A stretch of DNA of 64,000 nt from Lingula anatina (lineage: Eukaryota; Brachiopoda; Lingulata; Lingulida; Lingulidae), in NCBI RefSeq assembly GCF_001039355.2, contig NW_019774970.1, positions 432,343-496,342 of the forward strand, written 5' to 3'. The notes under the pieces are model-generated. The model saw nothing but the letters and a program-made list of their open reading frames with translations, did no database searches and had not been told where the DNA came from. How positions within the stretch are numbered: position 1 is the stretch's first letter; each line of letters begins with the position of its first letter. Below, in pieces: positions 1 through 14,000 of this stretch. A program made the translations under genes and the position numbers.

Positions 1-1760
1 CTATAATGAGTTCTGGTGCGATGTGACCATTGGAATACTATCACGTTTCCAATGATTTGTACATGCAATCCACGTCCTACGTGCAAGCCTATCCTTACGT
101 CACGCTAACCTTCACTTATAGGAATCTAATGGAGGGCGGATTTTCTGTTAAAAGGACCCTCATTTTCGTCACACCCGCTCCGCAATTCTGCAATGTTCAG
201 GGACGGGTCAAGCACACAGCCTTATCTTTACGTGTATATAGCGGCATCATAGACTCCTTCCTTGCTTCTTGTTTGTTTTTGGAGAAGGGGAGAAATAACG
301 CTGTTCTATTTATTTACGAAAAATAAGGCAAGCTGTAGATACATAGTGTGTGATCCGTCTGTGCTTCAAGAACATTATGGGCTGAATAAAAAGAACGTCC
401 CGTTTTAGCCTTTCAAAATATAAAATAAAAAGGCGCTGTGAAAAATGATGAGCTTCAAATAGTAGGTCCCGCAATTACCGGTAGCTCAACTTAAATAAGT
501 GGATTTGGACGTTATATTTTCAATCTTTGTTAACTTCATCAGTCAACTTCATCAGTCAAAATCAATATTTTTTTATTTTTTCAAACCACTCATATTTCAC
601 CCCTCACGTACCCGGGTCAGAATACGGTAAACACGAATCAGCTGATGCTCTTGCTGAGATAAGCGTTCAAGAAAAGTGGGCTCACTGTCAATAAGCTCAG
701 TGAGGCTGAAGGTTAACGAAGACGAAAGGTAGGCTGTCCATCTCTCGTCCACTCTCATTAGATAACATGCTGAGGGTCATCTATTATAACCAACTCTTAA
801 CGCGGTAAACTCGGGCATTAACTGATACAAGGGGGCGAAATTTGCCCAAGGTTTTCTTGCTATCTTCCCCAACGTTAACATAACGTGTCGCCTGTGATAA
901 GTAGAAGAATAAGGTCTTAAGCGAAGGTGAGAGCTGATATCAGTGCAACTTTGACGGCAGCGCTAAAACCCATTTTGCATAGGACGGCGTCCTTTCTGCG
1001 TCCGTTGTGCGACCATGATGCTGGCTGTTGTCGTAGAAAGGAGGTACAAGAACTGCTTTAGTTGCAGAATGATGAGGATGAAAATGGACAAATATTTGTT
1101 CTTCGAAACTGTAAAAAGAGAAATTAATGTTAATATTATTGTATGTTATCATTAATTATGATAACCCTAACATATTGTAATACTCCATAACTTAATAATA
1201 TAAATTAACACACTTTATCTCTTATCAAAATCGCAATTAAGGCTCTCCTGTAGTCATTTTCCATAAGCAATCTGTTGCACCCTGTATGTTTTCCCAAAGA
1301 AAAGCATGTGCATTCTTGTGAATATACTTAGTTAAAAGAAAATCGTAAGTTTTTATAAAAAGTTTCTTTGTCAGAGAAGTTTTTCGATAAATATATATTC
1401 TTGAATACAGAAGACATTTAAGACTCACAAGTGTGATTTATGGCGAAATAAAGATATATATGTATATGTATATCTTTATCAATTCAGGTAATTCTTGTTA
1501 TCAGTCTAGTTGAGGTAACCGGGTAGTGTGCGTTATTTTAACCCGCTTCGTACAAGATGCGCTGCGGCCAAAATGCACAGAACGCAGACGTCCGCATTTT
1601 TAATCAACAGTGGTTGATAAATGTTGCATTTCACTTTTTTAATCTACAACTCATCAGATTAGTAAAATACCTCTTGGATTTAAGTGGCAGTAACCATTTT
1701 ACACGACACGTGAAATTAAAAAAAAAAAAGAAATTGTAACTCTGAAAGTATATGATGAAG
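1..1760. other. Upstream region without a recognised gene
   Basis: I see no supportable coding exon here. Open frames on both strands are short and show no family motif or flanking splice signals. The stretch is AT-rich, with a TATATATGTATATG-type simple stretch near 1450-1475. It ends in the probable promoter region of the ABCG gene. Confidence 0.5.
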
Positions 1761-1769
1761 TTTCATCCA

Positions 1770-1781
1770 CACGTGACGTCA
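1770..1781 (+). promoter_or_regulatory. Overlapping E-box / CRE upstream of the ABCG gene
   Basis: The 12 bases CACGTGACGTCA join an E-box (CACGTG) and a full palindromic cAMP-response element (TGACGTCA). They lie about 255 bases before the ABCG start codon. CACGTG also recurs near 1898 and an ACACGTGC at about 1921. Such sites bind bHLH/bZIP factors; use in this gene is inference. Confidence 0.35.
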
Positions 1782-1937
1782 TAGCGAGAAAAGTTCACGA
1801 CATTGGCTCTGAAAACATGTATTAAGACTTGACAGTATCACTTTATGCTCGTATGTCCATCATCTTATCAACTCACTTTAACTGGCTAGTCAATCCCACG
1901 TGTTGTGGCGCGTGTGTTTGTACACGTGCTGTGTTTT

Positions 1938-1947
1938 ACATAAATAC
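1938..1947 (+). promoter_or_regulatory. Possible TATA-like box
   Basis: ACATAAATAC lies about 90 bases before the start codon at 2035. If used, transcription would begin near 1970. An alternative is that the CCTTTTTGCAG ending at 2015 is the 3' splice site of a 5'-UTR intron, which would place the promoter further upstream. Confidence 0.25.
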
Positions 1948-2034
1948 AGCTTCATATTTGGTTTTTAGTTACAAGACCGTTTCTAATTGCCGGACGCTAC
2001 TCGTCCTTTTTGCAGTGTACACGCAAGAGAAAAA

Positions 2035-5000
2035 ATGTCAGAATTTCACGAAGTGGACGAAACGCATGAACGGGCGCCCCTGATCTCCAAAGATTTTGCA
2101 GAGACGTCACTCTCTAATAGAAAAACAACCAGCTATAGCGCCCTGAGTATTGAAAAAGGACACCCGAATGGAGGATTTCACGGCAGTTCCATGGGACACG
2201 ACAAACAGCCCAATGGCTTTATGAACGGGAAAGTCAGTCACGGTGGAGGTGAACACGGGTATATGTTCGGTGGACGGAAAAGAGTCCTATCGACTAGACT
2301 CAGTTTCTCCGAGTCGTTCGATAAAATCAAGCTTACCTGGCACGATATCAATGTGTTTGTCCCGCCGCCTGAGCGGAAGTGGTTTCATTGCCTTAGAAAC
2401 GGAGACGGGAGAGCCGAACCTGGGGCCAAGCAGATTCTGAGCAATGGTAAGAAAACATTTTTTCTCTTTATTTCCTTCTTATCTTTGGTTATCTCTAAAA
2501 CCAAATTGAGAGATGAAAGTGGGATATGATGCTTTTTATCCAATTTCCTTGTGTTTTTCTTTTTTTTTAATTTGCTATAACATTATTTATAAAGCGCTAA
2601 ACTGAAAGTCTTGATGTTTCTGCATGTTTCTCTTTTTCCATTTTTTTTCAATATTCAGGGATCTAAAATAGTTAGAACGTTTCAGGATGCTATAAGTTAG
2701 GTTACTGTAGTCAGTAATATACATAGCAATCTCAAATAAGTGGACTTCAGATAAAAATTAACGATATATGATCATTGCACAAGTTCATTTCACTCCAAAT
2801 TTCAGAGCCACATAGACTGGCTTTCATTCAATTCCCTTGTAAATGATTAATTTCATTTGCTCCAAGGGTAAAAAAAATGGGACGCTTAAGTTAAAAGTGT
2901 CATTTTTACATGTCTTTTTTTGGCCAATAACTTAGGTTTCAAAAATATTTGTCAAATAATTTTAGGGTTCTGTGAAGTGGTTGAAGTGGGTTACTACAAC
3001 CTTTAACCTACCAAAGAACACCAAACCAGAAATATGCAGATAAAACGCTATTTGGTCATAAAAATATTTTATATAAACAGTTTACAAATTCCTCATCTTT
3101 ACACGAACTTGCATCATGTGGGCGTTCGAAAAGCGTTTAAAAACAAGGGTCAGGAGCACCAAAGACGGTCACATTCATTGACAGCCTCCCCAGCCAAGTC
3201 AATCCCCAATTTTCACATTGCTACACAAGTAAGCTTATCAATATGCACACTACACTTAGAGTGTTCACTTGATAGAAGTGTTTGTTAACGTTGATAGCGC
3301 GTTCAGTCTTACTTGGGGAGAAAACAGAGATTTAAGATCCGAGATCTCTGGCTCTTAGCCAAGGATAACTTTTTTTTCGTAGACGGCGTACCGGGTATCA
3401 GCTCTCACTGTACCAAATGTTGCGTTAGATTTAGATCTTTCTCTATACAGCGTCATCAATGTACAATGTATAAATACACATGGTTTAAGGCGAATTAAGT
3501 CAACCCTTTTATTGGGTCAGACATACGTCAGTAAATATGACATGACCAATGCCGACTACTGTCAAATACAGTTCCTTTATATCGTCAGACCACAAACAAA
3601 AATATTTTATCATACATTTAGTTCAGTCACATTGGCGGATACCGTAGGGGGTAGTAAATGTACATCCCTTTTACTTCACTAAATCACGTTTATATATGGA
3701 ACTTAGATTTGTGCCGTTCTTGTGTGTCATTCTGTAACTTCAGGCTTTTCCCGCTAGTCTTTCTACAAATGAGAATGCCCAAGATGTACAGTTGCTGAAA
3801 ATACTCCACAGCACTTGGCGTTCAAGGTTTCGGGTCTTATAGGGGTTTATCAGTGGGGCCGTTTACCTTTAAAACGCGTCATTTTCCAGCCGTATCATAA
3901 GATGAAAGCGACAATACGTTATCTACGAGGCGATTGATTTCTTTTCCGCACCTTTGGAGACCTTTAGATATACAAGTGTAAATATAACTACTATTTATAA
4001 ATGACAGGTGCGTAAGAAGGGTGATACAGCTATCAAGAAAGTGCCTCATCATAGTTATGTGCACAAATATAGGGTCAGAAACTGGACCAGGTTTTCCCTC
4101 TGTGTGTGACGAAATGACTTGCAACCCTAGACGGTTTCACTTAGTCAAAGATTGGGCAAAACACTTATATTTTCTCATGGCCAGAAATGCGCAGCATTCA
4201 CGCGATACGCGAGGGCGCTACAGTAGGGCTTCACGTGACTCAACTAGCCAATCACAGCACAACAATGGCATCGCACACAGACTATGTGATAAGTGCTCAG
4301 CCCATTGTCAAGTAGTGTTAGTTCATGGTAACAAGCGTCTGACATGTGCAGAGAAGTTTATTGTAATATATATTGTTATTATTGTTACATTATTAAATCT
4401 AACTCTGTATCCAAGTAGTAACTATCCTGTACCAAGTCAGGTACTGATGATGTGCAGAGGTCGTGTATTCAATAATAAGCCATTACCACTAATTTATAAC
4501 TTTAATTTTGTTTAATATGTTATTCTTGAAAGAGTTCATGAAATATTATTTTAATTTGTTAAATCGTGATCTTATTCTTTTTATATTCAAATAATTGAAT
4601 AATGTGGGTAAAATTGGTCTTCCACTTCTTATTTGCATTTTTCCTTTACTACAAGATTTTTTTTTTGGAACAGTTGCAGCATTAAAATTTAAAATAAATA
4701 GCAATTTGAAAAATAAAGCATTTTGCATTATTATTAAATGATGATAGGAATTTTGGATTAAGAGATTAGTTAAATACTGAGGAGTGATATTGTCAGTCAA
4801 TTTATGAATCTGATAATATGATTGAAAATACTGTTTGAATGGGGAATACCCGCTTTAAGGGTCTGCCGCTAGATGGCGTGGAGGTGAAAGCAGTCCTTCT
4901 TAAATCTCGCAGAATCTCGCTCACGGTTTTACACCAGAGTTTAACATGGAGCGTGTGCACGCGTCGCTGACAGTGAACCAACTCAAACGCAATTTACTTG

Positions 5001-8000
5001 AATGTGGTGCCATAACATCTGGATGAAAATGTGAATTGACTGAAAGGTATGTGTTTTCTTTTCATTTAGTGCTTGAAAAACACGAATGCTAACTATTTTC
5101 CTTGAAAAAAAACCGAACATTAGTCGAGGTGTGTGTGTCAAATCTGACGTTATGTACATGTAGACTACTGTAGGTACGAGTAGGCCTACGCTCATATTTT
5201 GTTTTAGTAGCACGAAAGACGAAGATTGTGTATACTTAGTAAATGTACTTATTTATTTTCTTTATAAGGTTACCCAAAGAAGGCCCATATATTGGGGGCA
5301 AAGCCTGAAACTGTCGATTTCAGGACCCCAGGACAGCCAGCTTCAAGAGCAGGATAAAATGATTACTTCAGGAATCTTACCCGTCACTTCACATCAGCGA
5401 CAATTGATGTAGCCACCAGTTATGCCTACCCTAAAACTGGCTTACAGGCGGCTGTGATGGACAACAACTATTGCCAAGTGCCATGAAAACAATAATGCAT
5501 GGATAGAGGGAATGATGTAAGTGAAAACAGAGGTCTAATATTAAGAATCGGGCCCAAATATGAGAAAGAATTATCAAACTAGGTGATGTCTGACTTCATA
5601 GAAATATAATATTGTATGTTAATTATTTAATGCTGTAACCATCTACCATGCTTTAATGGGATATGAATATTTCAGGTTGAGGAACAAACAGCGAAGGACA
5701 CTGAGCATAGCAAGTTATAACAAGGAAAGAGCGCAATCTGACACAAGGAGAGACAATGGCAGATCACTGCTTCCAGGTTTGGAGAGATAATTGCAGCCAC
5801 AGAGAAGAAGTATATAAACAAACAAAACCATTGTAGACACATGACAGTTGGACCCGGACCTGATTTCCCCTCTTTGNCGTGTATTCTTTTTGTGGCAACT
5901 CGTCTATCTTTAGGGGCCTAATTACTGTGCCTGGGTCAAGTTGTAACTGTCCCTTTAACATGGAAGGTGTGTTGACATGGGCAACCCTTCACTTCAAACG
6001 AAGCCCTGAATCCTCAAGAAAATTATGCCCACCTTGCCGACTTTGACATTCAGGTACACAACAATACTGAGGCATGTTTATTAAGGCCAGTACCACAGTC
6101 CAACGTATACAATATCCAACATGGCGACTGTGGAAGGACTGAATTCACACTAGCGACACCTGGCGCCAAGCGGGCTGGTATTCCTCATTCTTGGCCTTGC
6201 ACTGTGCATTTTCACATTTGTGCCAAGTGATTTTTCGGACTCCATTGTACAGTGGTAAAAGTTCTTCAATTGCTATGAAATTTTTTTATCAGAGTCTGTA
6301 TGGTGCTGCTATCTGCTGGTGCTATCGGCAACAAATTAGTTTGCCTTTGTTTCTGAGTGAATCAACGTCTAAAATCACTATTTCTGAAAATATTTACGTT
6401 TTGCTGAGGGTGGGCTAGGCAATGCACAGCACACTTTTTAGTACGTGTGTACAACAGAATTTTTTAAAAAACCCTAGCGATATTTGGTCAGGAGTTGCTT
6501 GAAGCATAGCACAGAGTTGCTGTCTATCGGCATCAGGCCGTTAGTTTGTCAATTATCGTGAATTACCCACGAATCGCGAACCCATTCATTTCCTATGGCA
6601 ATCCAGCAACTCATTAAAAGTGCACGCATGCGCAGTGGGCTAAGCATGATGTCATGCAGCGCATTTCTGGGGATGACAAAATGGAGACCTTAAATTGCCC
6701 TTTAAAATGTGTATTATTGCATTCTTCATGCCACCTATCAAGGACCTCCAACAACTAGTTGTAGGTACTACTACTACTATTATTTGTTTGGTATTTTAAG
6801 AAATAATTTTAAAAACGAAATGTAGACAACTAAAATCAGTGTTCTAGAGCAAAGATATTAAAAGAGGACCCTGACACGACAAACACATGACATTTTAGAG
6901 AATCAGACGATTTATCAATAATGTATGTTGGTCAAAATGTAATGAAGACAGCCTTTTTACTCCATAAAATTTCTTTTTTCGCCCTTACAGTAAGCGGTTA
7001 CGTGGAACCTGGAACACTTCTAGCTATACTGGGGGCAAGGTGAGACATTTCACGATATTTCCCAATCAGAAGTTTCATGTCATCTTCATAACAGTGGTAG
7101 TTCCTGAAGTTTACTAGAAGTAGACAGAATATAATATAATGCGTTAAGATATTGACCGTTTGAAGTAACTGGAGAATGAAGTAAAATAAAATATCTGTCT
7201 CGAACCCTCTGTCTCGATCCAGAATCCAAAATATAAGAAGATAAAAGGTAGTCACATATCTTAAAAAGTCAATCCCAAAGTTAGACACAGATTTATAAAT
7301 CGCCACCTTACTTGATTGTTTTTGTACCAACAGCGGTGCTGGCAAAACTACCCTCCTGAACGTGCTCAATTCTCGCAACCGTGGTAACTTGATTGTTGAT
7401 GGCGACATACGTGTCAATGACAAGTTGATAGGCAAAGGGATCACCAGTGTGTCTGCGTACGTCCAACAGGATGACGTATTCGTAGGGGCGCTCAAGGTGA
7501 AGGAACACCTGTGGTTTCAGGTTTGTATTCTTGCTCTCTTTAAGTCCTCTTTCCTTTTCTGTGATCTGGTCTCTTTTCTTTCTTTTCTATATTGTTTTCT
7601 TTTATTTTTTCATTCTATTTTTCTGTTTTCTAAAGTATTGTTTTCTTTTCCCCCTATCTTTCCGTCTCTCTCTCTCTCTCTCTCTCTCTCTCCTTTCGGT
7701 ACGGGTTCAGATTTATTACAGTTGATCAAGCATAGGACCGGCAGCCAACTGATAACACTGAGACTTACACTGTTCTCCATAGGCAATGCTCCGCATGGAT
7801 CCAGAGATATCTTTTAAAGACAGGGAGAGAAGAATGAAAGAAGTGATGCATGAGGTGAGACAACAGTATTAGCACAATCGGCGCAGTCACACCTATCACA
7901 GTTTAAACTGTAAAAAAATGTTAAAGGCATACCTTTCTACCCGGAGTTTGATGCCTAGTGTGAAGCCAGTCAACTTTTCTTTATCCTTATGCACTGTAGA

Positions 8001-11000
8001 TAATGAAGGGCAGATCAAAACATTTTTAGTTCTAATGTTCAATTTGTCCGTTGTTCATTTCTTCATCACTCTTTTTTTTCTTCCAGATGAGTCTGACCAA
8101 GTGTCAGGACACCAGTATAGGTATACCAGGGAGGGTGAAAGGCATTTCTGGAGGCGAGATGAAGAGGCTGTCATTTGCCGCTGAGGTCAGTGAGATGTTA
8201 TTTTTTCCTTTTAAAAAACTCTCTCGGGGGGCGATCGTCTTGTATATAAATCGTGATATTCAGAACTGAAAGATCTACACATGCAATGTATACAACGGGT
8301 GTATTTTTTACCAGAAAGCAGACCTATGCATTGTAGAATCTTTCTCCTTCTTAATCTATTAACATTTGGTGAACGAAGTGAGTTTCCAAAAACTTTTGAA
8401 ATCAGAGTAACCAAGTGCCCTATATAGCCATTTGCTCTAATTGCAGTTGCTGACCAACCCCCCTTTGATGTTTTGCGACGAGCCGACCTCGGGGCTGGAC
8501 AGCTACATGGCCCAAAATGTGGTGGACACACTGAAGAGAATGGCAGCTACAGGGAAAACTGTCGTCTGCACCATCCACCAGCCGTCGTCCGAAGTGTTTG
8601 CCATGTTTGATAGGTGATGCTTCTTTGACTTGATCAGGCAGAAAACATCAAATAATGTTAAAAAAAACGGCACCACTGCCATGCGTTCCTTTGAGACACA
8701 AAAACCAACATTTTAATCGTAATTGATTACTATGACGTTTTCCCTTTTAACAAAAAACCGTAGTATTCAATGGTTAGATATGAAATGAACTTAAATGTTT
8801 ATGTACATTATTGAAGAATATTGCTAATGGCCGAGGGCAGAGTGGCATACATGGGCCCAGCAAAGGACACATTAGAATACTTCAAGAGGCGAGTAACAGT
8901 TTTGATATCAGTCAGAGTGTTGTTAAAATTCATTTTTACGTGTACTACACGTACAATGTAGGCAGGATGTCATTTTCTTCCAAATCATACGATGCACGGT
9001 ACAATATTTCTCAAGATTGAAAAGTGATTATTCTAATAGTCAGATGTGAAGTATTTTATTTTTAACCATTTAACGGAAAAGACTGGCGTTAGTATTTGGA
9101 CACACGTAATGTTTTTATTCATTAACCTTTCCTTATTCATTTCTTATGCAAAAAAGAATTCACATTACAAACATTGTCAAAATACAAACAGGCAAGACTA
9201 GCTGACAGTACATGAATTGACTTGCTGTAACGCTTGTGTAATCTCTATGTTTTAATTATATTTTAACTCCGTGTGTAGCGGTGGCTTCACCTGTCCCGTA
9301 AACTATAACCCGGCTGACTTCTTCATCCACACCCTGGCTATTGTACCGGGAGAGGAGGCGGAGTGTCAGGATATCGTCAAGGTTGGTTTTTAAAATTTTC
9401 TTATTGATTTTATTCTCTCTTGTTTGAACCTTCAACATTGTGCTGTAGAATGGCATCGCATAAAGTTACCAGAAAAGTGACAATCTGATGGAATTGGTTT
9501 GATTGGACGGTCCATAAACTTGCATTCATTTCCAATGGCAGTATCAAAGCTGAACAGCAAAGCAGAATAAAGCAGAAAGTAAATTTGACTACCTTTCAAT
9601 ACCGTTGGTCCTCCAGTGAAAGCTACCTGATAAACGACCGAAATGTATTCAATTTAAATCTGTCTGTCCCATCACATAGTGCCTTACTTCTCATTTCTAA
9701 GGTTAAAATACCTTTGTTGGATATTATGTGCCATATTTTACCTATTTCTCTGTCTATTTCTCACACTTTACTCACCTTTTTGTGTCTGTTGTTTCTTTCA
9801 GCGAGTTTGTCATCAGTACCAGAACTCGGATTACCGTGACGCCGTCTTGAAGAAGGTGGCCAAAAATTATTCTGATCACACCCAGGTAAGTTTAACGTCC
9901 AAAATGTATTTTACAAAGGGTCTTAACTAATTTCAAAACTGGTTAATATGAGGAAGAGCACATCCGTTATCTTAAAATAAATCTTTTATAGATGCTTATA
10001 ACTTAAATTATATGCGAAAATGAATTCAATTTATATTAACTTAAATGCGGAACGGTACCCGAGACACATCATTTCCATTTCAAATAAAATATATTCTCTT
10101 GTAAATTATTTTTCAGTATGAAGAGGCATTTGCAGACAGATCACCGTAAGAAATATTTACATATTGCTTACTTTCCACAAGATTGCTTTATCTTTTTTGT
10201 ATTAAATACAACCACTAGCTAAAGCTTACATTATCAAGTGGTCTGAAGATCGAAATATATTATACTCCGTGTAACTTGGCTCTTTGAGCCCGGATTTCGA
10301 GTTACAGGTAGGCAATGTTAATATTAATTTCAGCGTATAAAATGAATAAGCTTGTACCTTAAAAATTGTTCAAGATAAACGATACTCTGAATCAATATAA
10401 GGTGTTACCATCATTCCACTGTTACCAGATACAAGGCCACGTGGCTTGAACAGTTTCGCGCTGTCACCTGGCGGTGTGGTCTGTCTAACATACGAAACCC
10501 AGGAATTACCAGAACGAGGCTGTTCCAGACATTGGTAAGTTTTAGCAATCACTAGTCTAGATTATAATTGATATAATATCTGATATGTTCACATTCCGCT
10601 AAGCTGTTTTTTTCTTAAAGAGTGATTTAAATTTAATTAATTAAGTTTGATTAATTAACATTGATTAAAACAATAAACTATTAACGGACAACAATGTAAC
10701 TGTGCAACGTCTGTTGTTCAACTAGTAGTTGTAAAACGTGTTTTGAGTCCATTGGTCCTTAAAGTAAGTGGAAATATACCAGTAAATTATGGTGGCTGAC
10801 GCCTGTCTATACTAAGTGTAGACATAATTTGTCTTATAATTTGCTGCAGGATACAGTTTTATTTTTTATAGTCATAGCAAGACTATACATGTTTATTAAA
10901 AATTGGCTTGTGACAAGGGAAAAAACAATTCTGTTTGATGCTTAGAAATGTCTCTTCAGTTCATTTCACTTCTTGTGGGCGCCATCTATTGGCAGCAGCC

Positions 11001-14000
11001 GAACACGTCTACTGCGGTACAGAATATTAACGGTGCCCTCTTTATTTGGATAACTAACATGACAGCTGCTAATTGCTTTAATGTTGTGAACGTAAGTTTT
11101 TTATGGTTAATTGGCGTCACACTCCAATTTTCAAGAAAGGACATCCCATGTATCCGTACTTACTGACTAATGTGATGAAGCTAATGGAAAACCTTTCTGA
11201 AAACAAGGGTATGACGTCATTTAAATTTTGAAAAACAGTCTCCAAAAATTTACTTCATGTTTTATACCATCATTTCAGTTTATCGCCGTGGTTGTCGGTT
11301 TGATTTATTGGCAGCAGCCAAACAGCCAAGCAGCCGTTCAGAACATCAATGGAGCCATGTTTCTGTGGCTGACCAATATGACGTTTGCCAACTGCCTCAA
11401 TGTTGTCAACGTAAGCGTCATTTGGAGCTTCACTGATGTTTACACATAAAACTAATTTACACAGCCAGCGTTCTATCTGATATAAAATAAATATATAAAT
11501 ATATTACGTTCATTTGATTCCCCAAGAAGACCAAAACAATGTGGCCAACCGAAACTTTTTAACAAATGTCATTCATTTTTTTCTGAGTGGCTCAAATGTT
11601 GACAATTTTTTGCATTCCCGTCCGTTTTGGATGCAATGATGTCACCAGTACTTAAGAATGGGCAATTTTACATTTATTCGATGTTAGAATTTAAAAACGG
11701 TATTTCATGATGATACTTGTGAAAAAGGGTAAAAGCTAAACCGTTCTGAAATGGGTTCCGGTCAGCCACAGAAACCGAACACTTTTCCTTTTAACAACAT
11801 TTTGGCAATACTTCAAAACTTTATGAATGTTTTACAAAGTTCTCTTGTTATATGTACACAATATTTTATTTCTCGTTTTACTAATTTGATTAAGCCTATA
11901 TATTATTTGAATTTACTTATACTACACCGACTGGTCGTGTGCAACGTACATTACCTGCATGTGAGATCTGCCCTTATTATGTCTGTTATATGATATGATA
12001 TATATGATAGTGTCGATACCGAGTGTACTTGCACTTCCAGACGTTCCCATTAGAAATGCCTGTATTCCGCAGAGAACACCACAACGGCATGTACAGAGCC
12101 GATGTTTACTTCCTGGGCAAAATGGCTGCTGAGGTAGAATTTCTATTAAAAATGCTAACCACAAGAACGACGGCACTGAAATTTTGTGATGTATTTTGTG
12201 ATGAATTTGATTGATTGGTTGTGGATGTTAGCGTTATTTTAATTGATATACAGTAATTCACTGATGAAAGTGTTCATTAGCAGTCAATGGTTGTGTAGGC
12301 AATCATTGCAGCAAGTTTGTTAATTTTTTTCTTGTTATCATCATTATTATTATTATTATTTTTTTTTTTTGGGTGGGGGGGATACAAAATATGGTAAGAT
12401 GTTACTATGGCGTGTAACATATACAGGTACAGACGTTTTCCAACTCGGTAATATAATCATTTATGACATTTTTCACAAAATATACTATTTAAAAGTAGAA
12501 ACCACTGGTAACTGGTTACAATGTACCATCTGGCAAGTGTTAAAGTGTGGTTAGACATCTTCACATTACAAATGTAAAATTTTCCGATAATGTTGAGTGG
12601 AATTCAATTTCAGCTTCCCATATTCCTGTTCCTGCCAGTGATATTCGTGACTATCAGCTATTGGATGATAGGTAGGCCACGTGTTATTTACTTTCTCTCA
12701 TGGTGGAGTTTGTGAAAATACTTTAATGGTAGAAGTGCCATTTTTTGAAAAAATTGCAATCAGTATATTTTTACCGAAATGTTTTTGAAGTGGTTGCATT
12801 TATCAAAGTCGCTTTCTCTGTCTGGATATGAAATTTTATTTTCTTCACAGGTCTGTACCCGACGGCCGATGCCTTCTTCTACTCCATGGCAGTTGTGACA
12901 CTAGTAACTCTGGTCGCCGTTTCTTGGGGTAAACAAGACTTCACATTGTTAAAAAAAACTTCCGAAATGTTTTAAAAAAATAAATAGTATTCCCATTATA
13001 TTAATTCTGTTATCCTTTATATGTACGACTTTGAATGTATGCTAGTACGTGTAATTGTGTTTTTTGACAATTTTCTTCACAATTAATCTTCACAATAAAA
13101 CATCTTTACTCCAGGTTACATTGTATCATGCGTCACAGACGACATTGTCATCAGTACAGCTATAGCGCCACCTTCAATAATGCCGTTACTGCTGTTTGGT
13201 GGGTTCTTCTTGAACAACGCGTGAGTAAAAATTGGCTTCATTTTCAATAATGTTTGCTGCCTCAGCCCCCCCTTCTCTCACCCCACCCCCGCAATAAATG
13301 GCAGAGCCATTAAGAATTAAGACTGGACACATGCTCCGTCTTCTCAAATGGCCAACATCTCCTGACCAAGGCCATTCAAGTATTTTACCCTCATGTGCTA
13401 TGATCGTCCTATATAAGCTGCTTCCATATCCCATGCAGATCCATCCGTTGGGCAATATCCTCTTGCTTGTGAGATACAGGACAATGTTGCTATTTTCATT
13501 TGGTTATTTTTGCTCATTATTATTTCGTAACCTAATTATTTTACACACTGACATTACCAAAGAACTTACAGCTAAATATCTATATGCAATAATGTGATTT
13601 CAAGAGACGTAGATGACCAATGAAAACTTGGCCTGAAATGGGTTTTGTAAATCAAAGAACATTTCCAAAATATTGTGTCTTGTGATATTATTATTATTAT
13701 TGTTATTGTTATTGGACAGAAATTGGTACTCACATATTTCAAATGTGTTGCAAGCCATGTTATATAATCGCACTCTATTTTAGGTCTATTCCTCCGTACT
13801 TTACATGGCTGAGTTCCATATCGTGGTTTACATACGCCAATGAGCTTTTGGTTACTAACCAATGGGCGAATTATGGGAACATTAGTAAGATATATCTTTA
13901 TTTGTCGTAATATTTTATTTGGCAATTTTTTGCTGTATTCTGTGAACACGAATCACGTAGAATTCGGTTGCTTAGCAATCTGTCGTTGTTTAGGTGGTAT

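Larger units (their letters stand above)
2447..6990 (+). other. First coding intron of the ABCG gene
   Basis: The 4.5-kb intron begins GTAAGA and ends CCCTTACAG. Its second half is filled by a DNA transposon with a second one nested inside it (listed separately). The remaining sequence, 2447-4178 and 6673-6990, shows no coding signal. Confidence 0.8.

Noticed and set aside
4021-4515. 164-codon plus-strand ORF
   Set aside because: It lies in the first ABCG intron and runs into the transposon left end at 4179. No motif, and the paralogous transposon copy does not preserve it.
7308-7508. Minus-strand ORFs around 7000-7500
   Set aside because: They are antisense to the Walker A exon of the ABCG gene.
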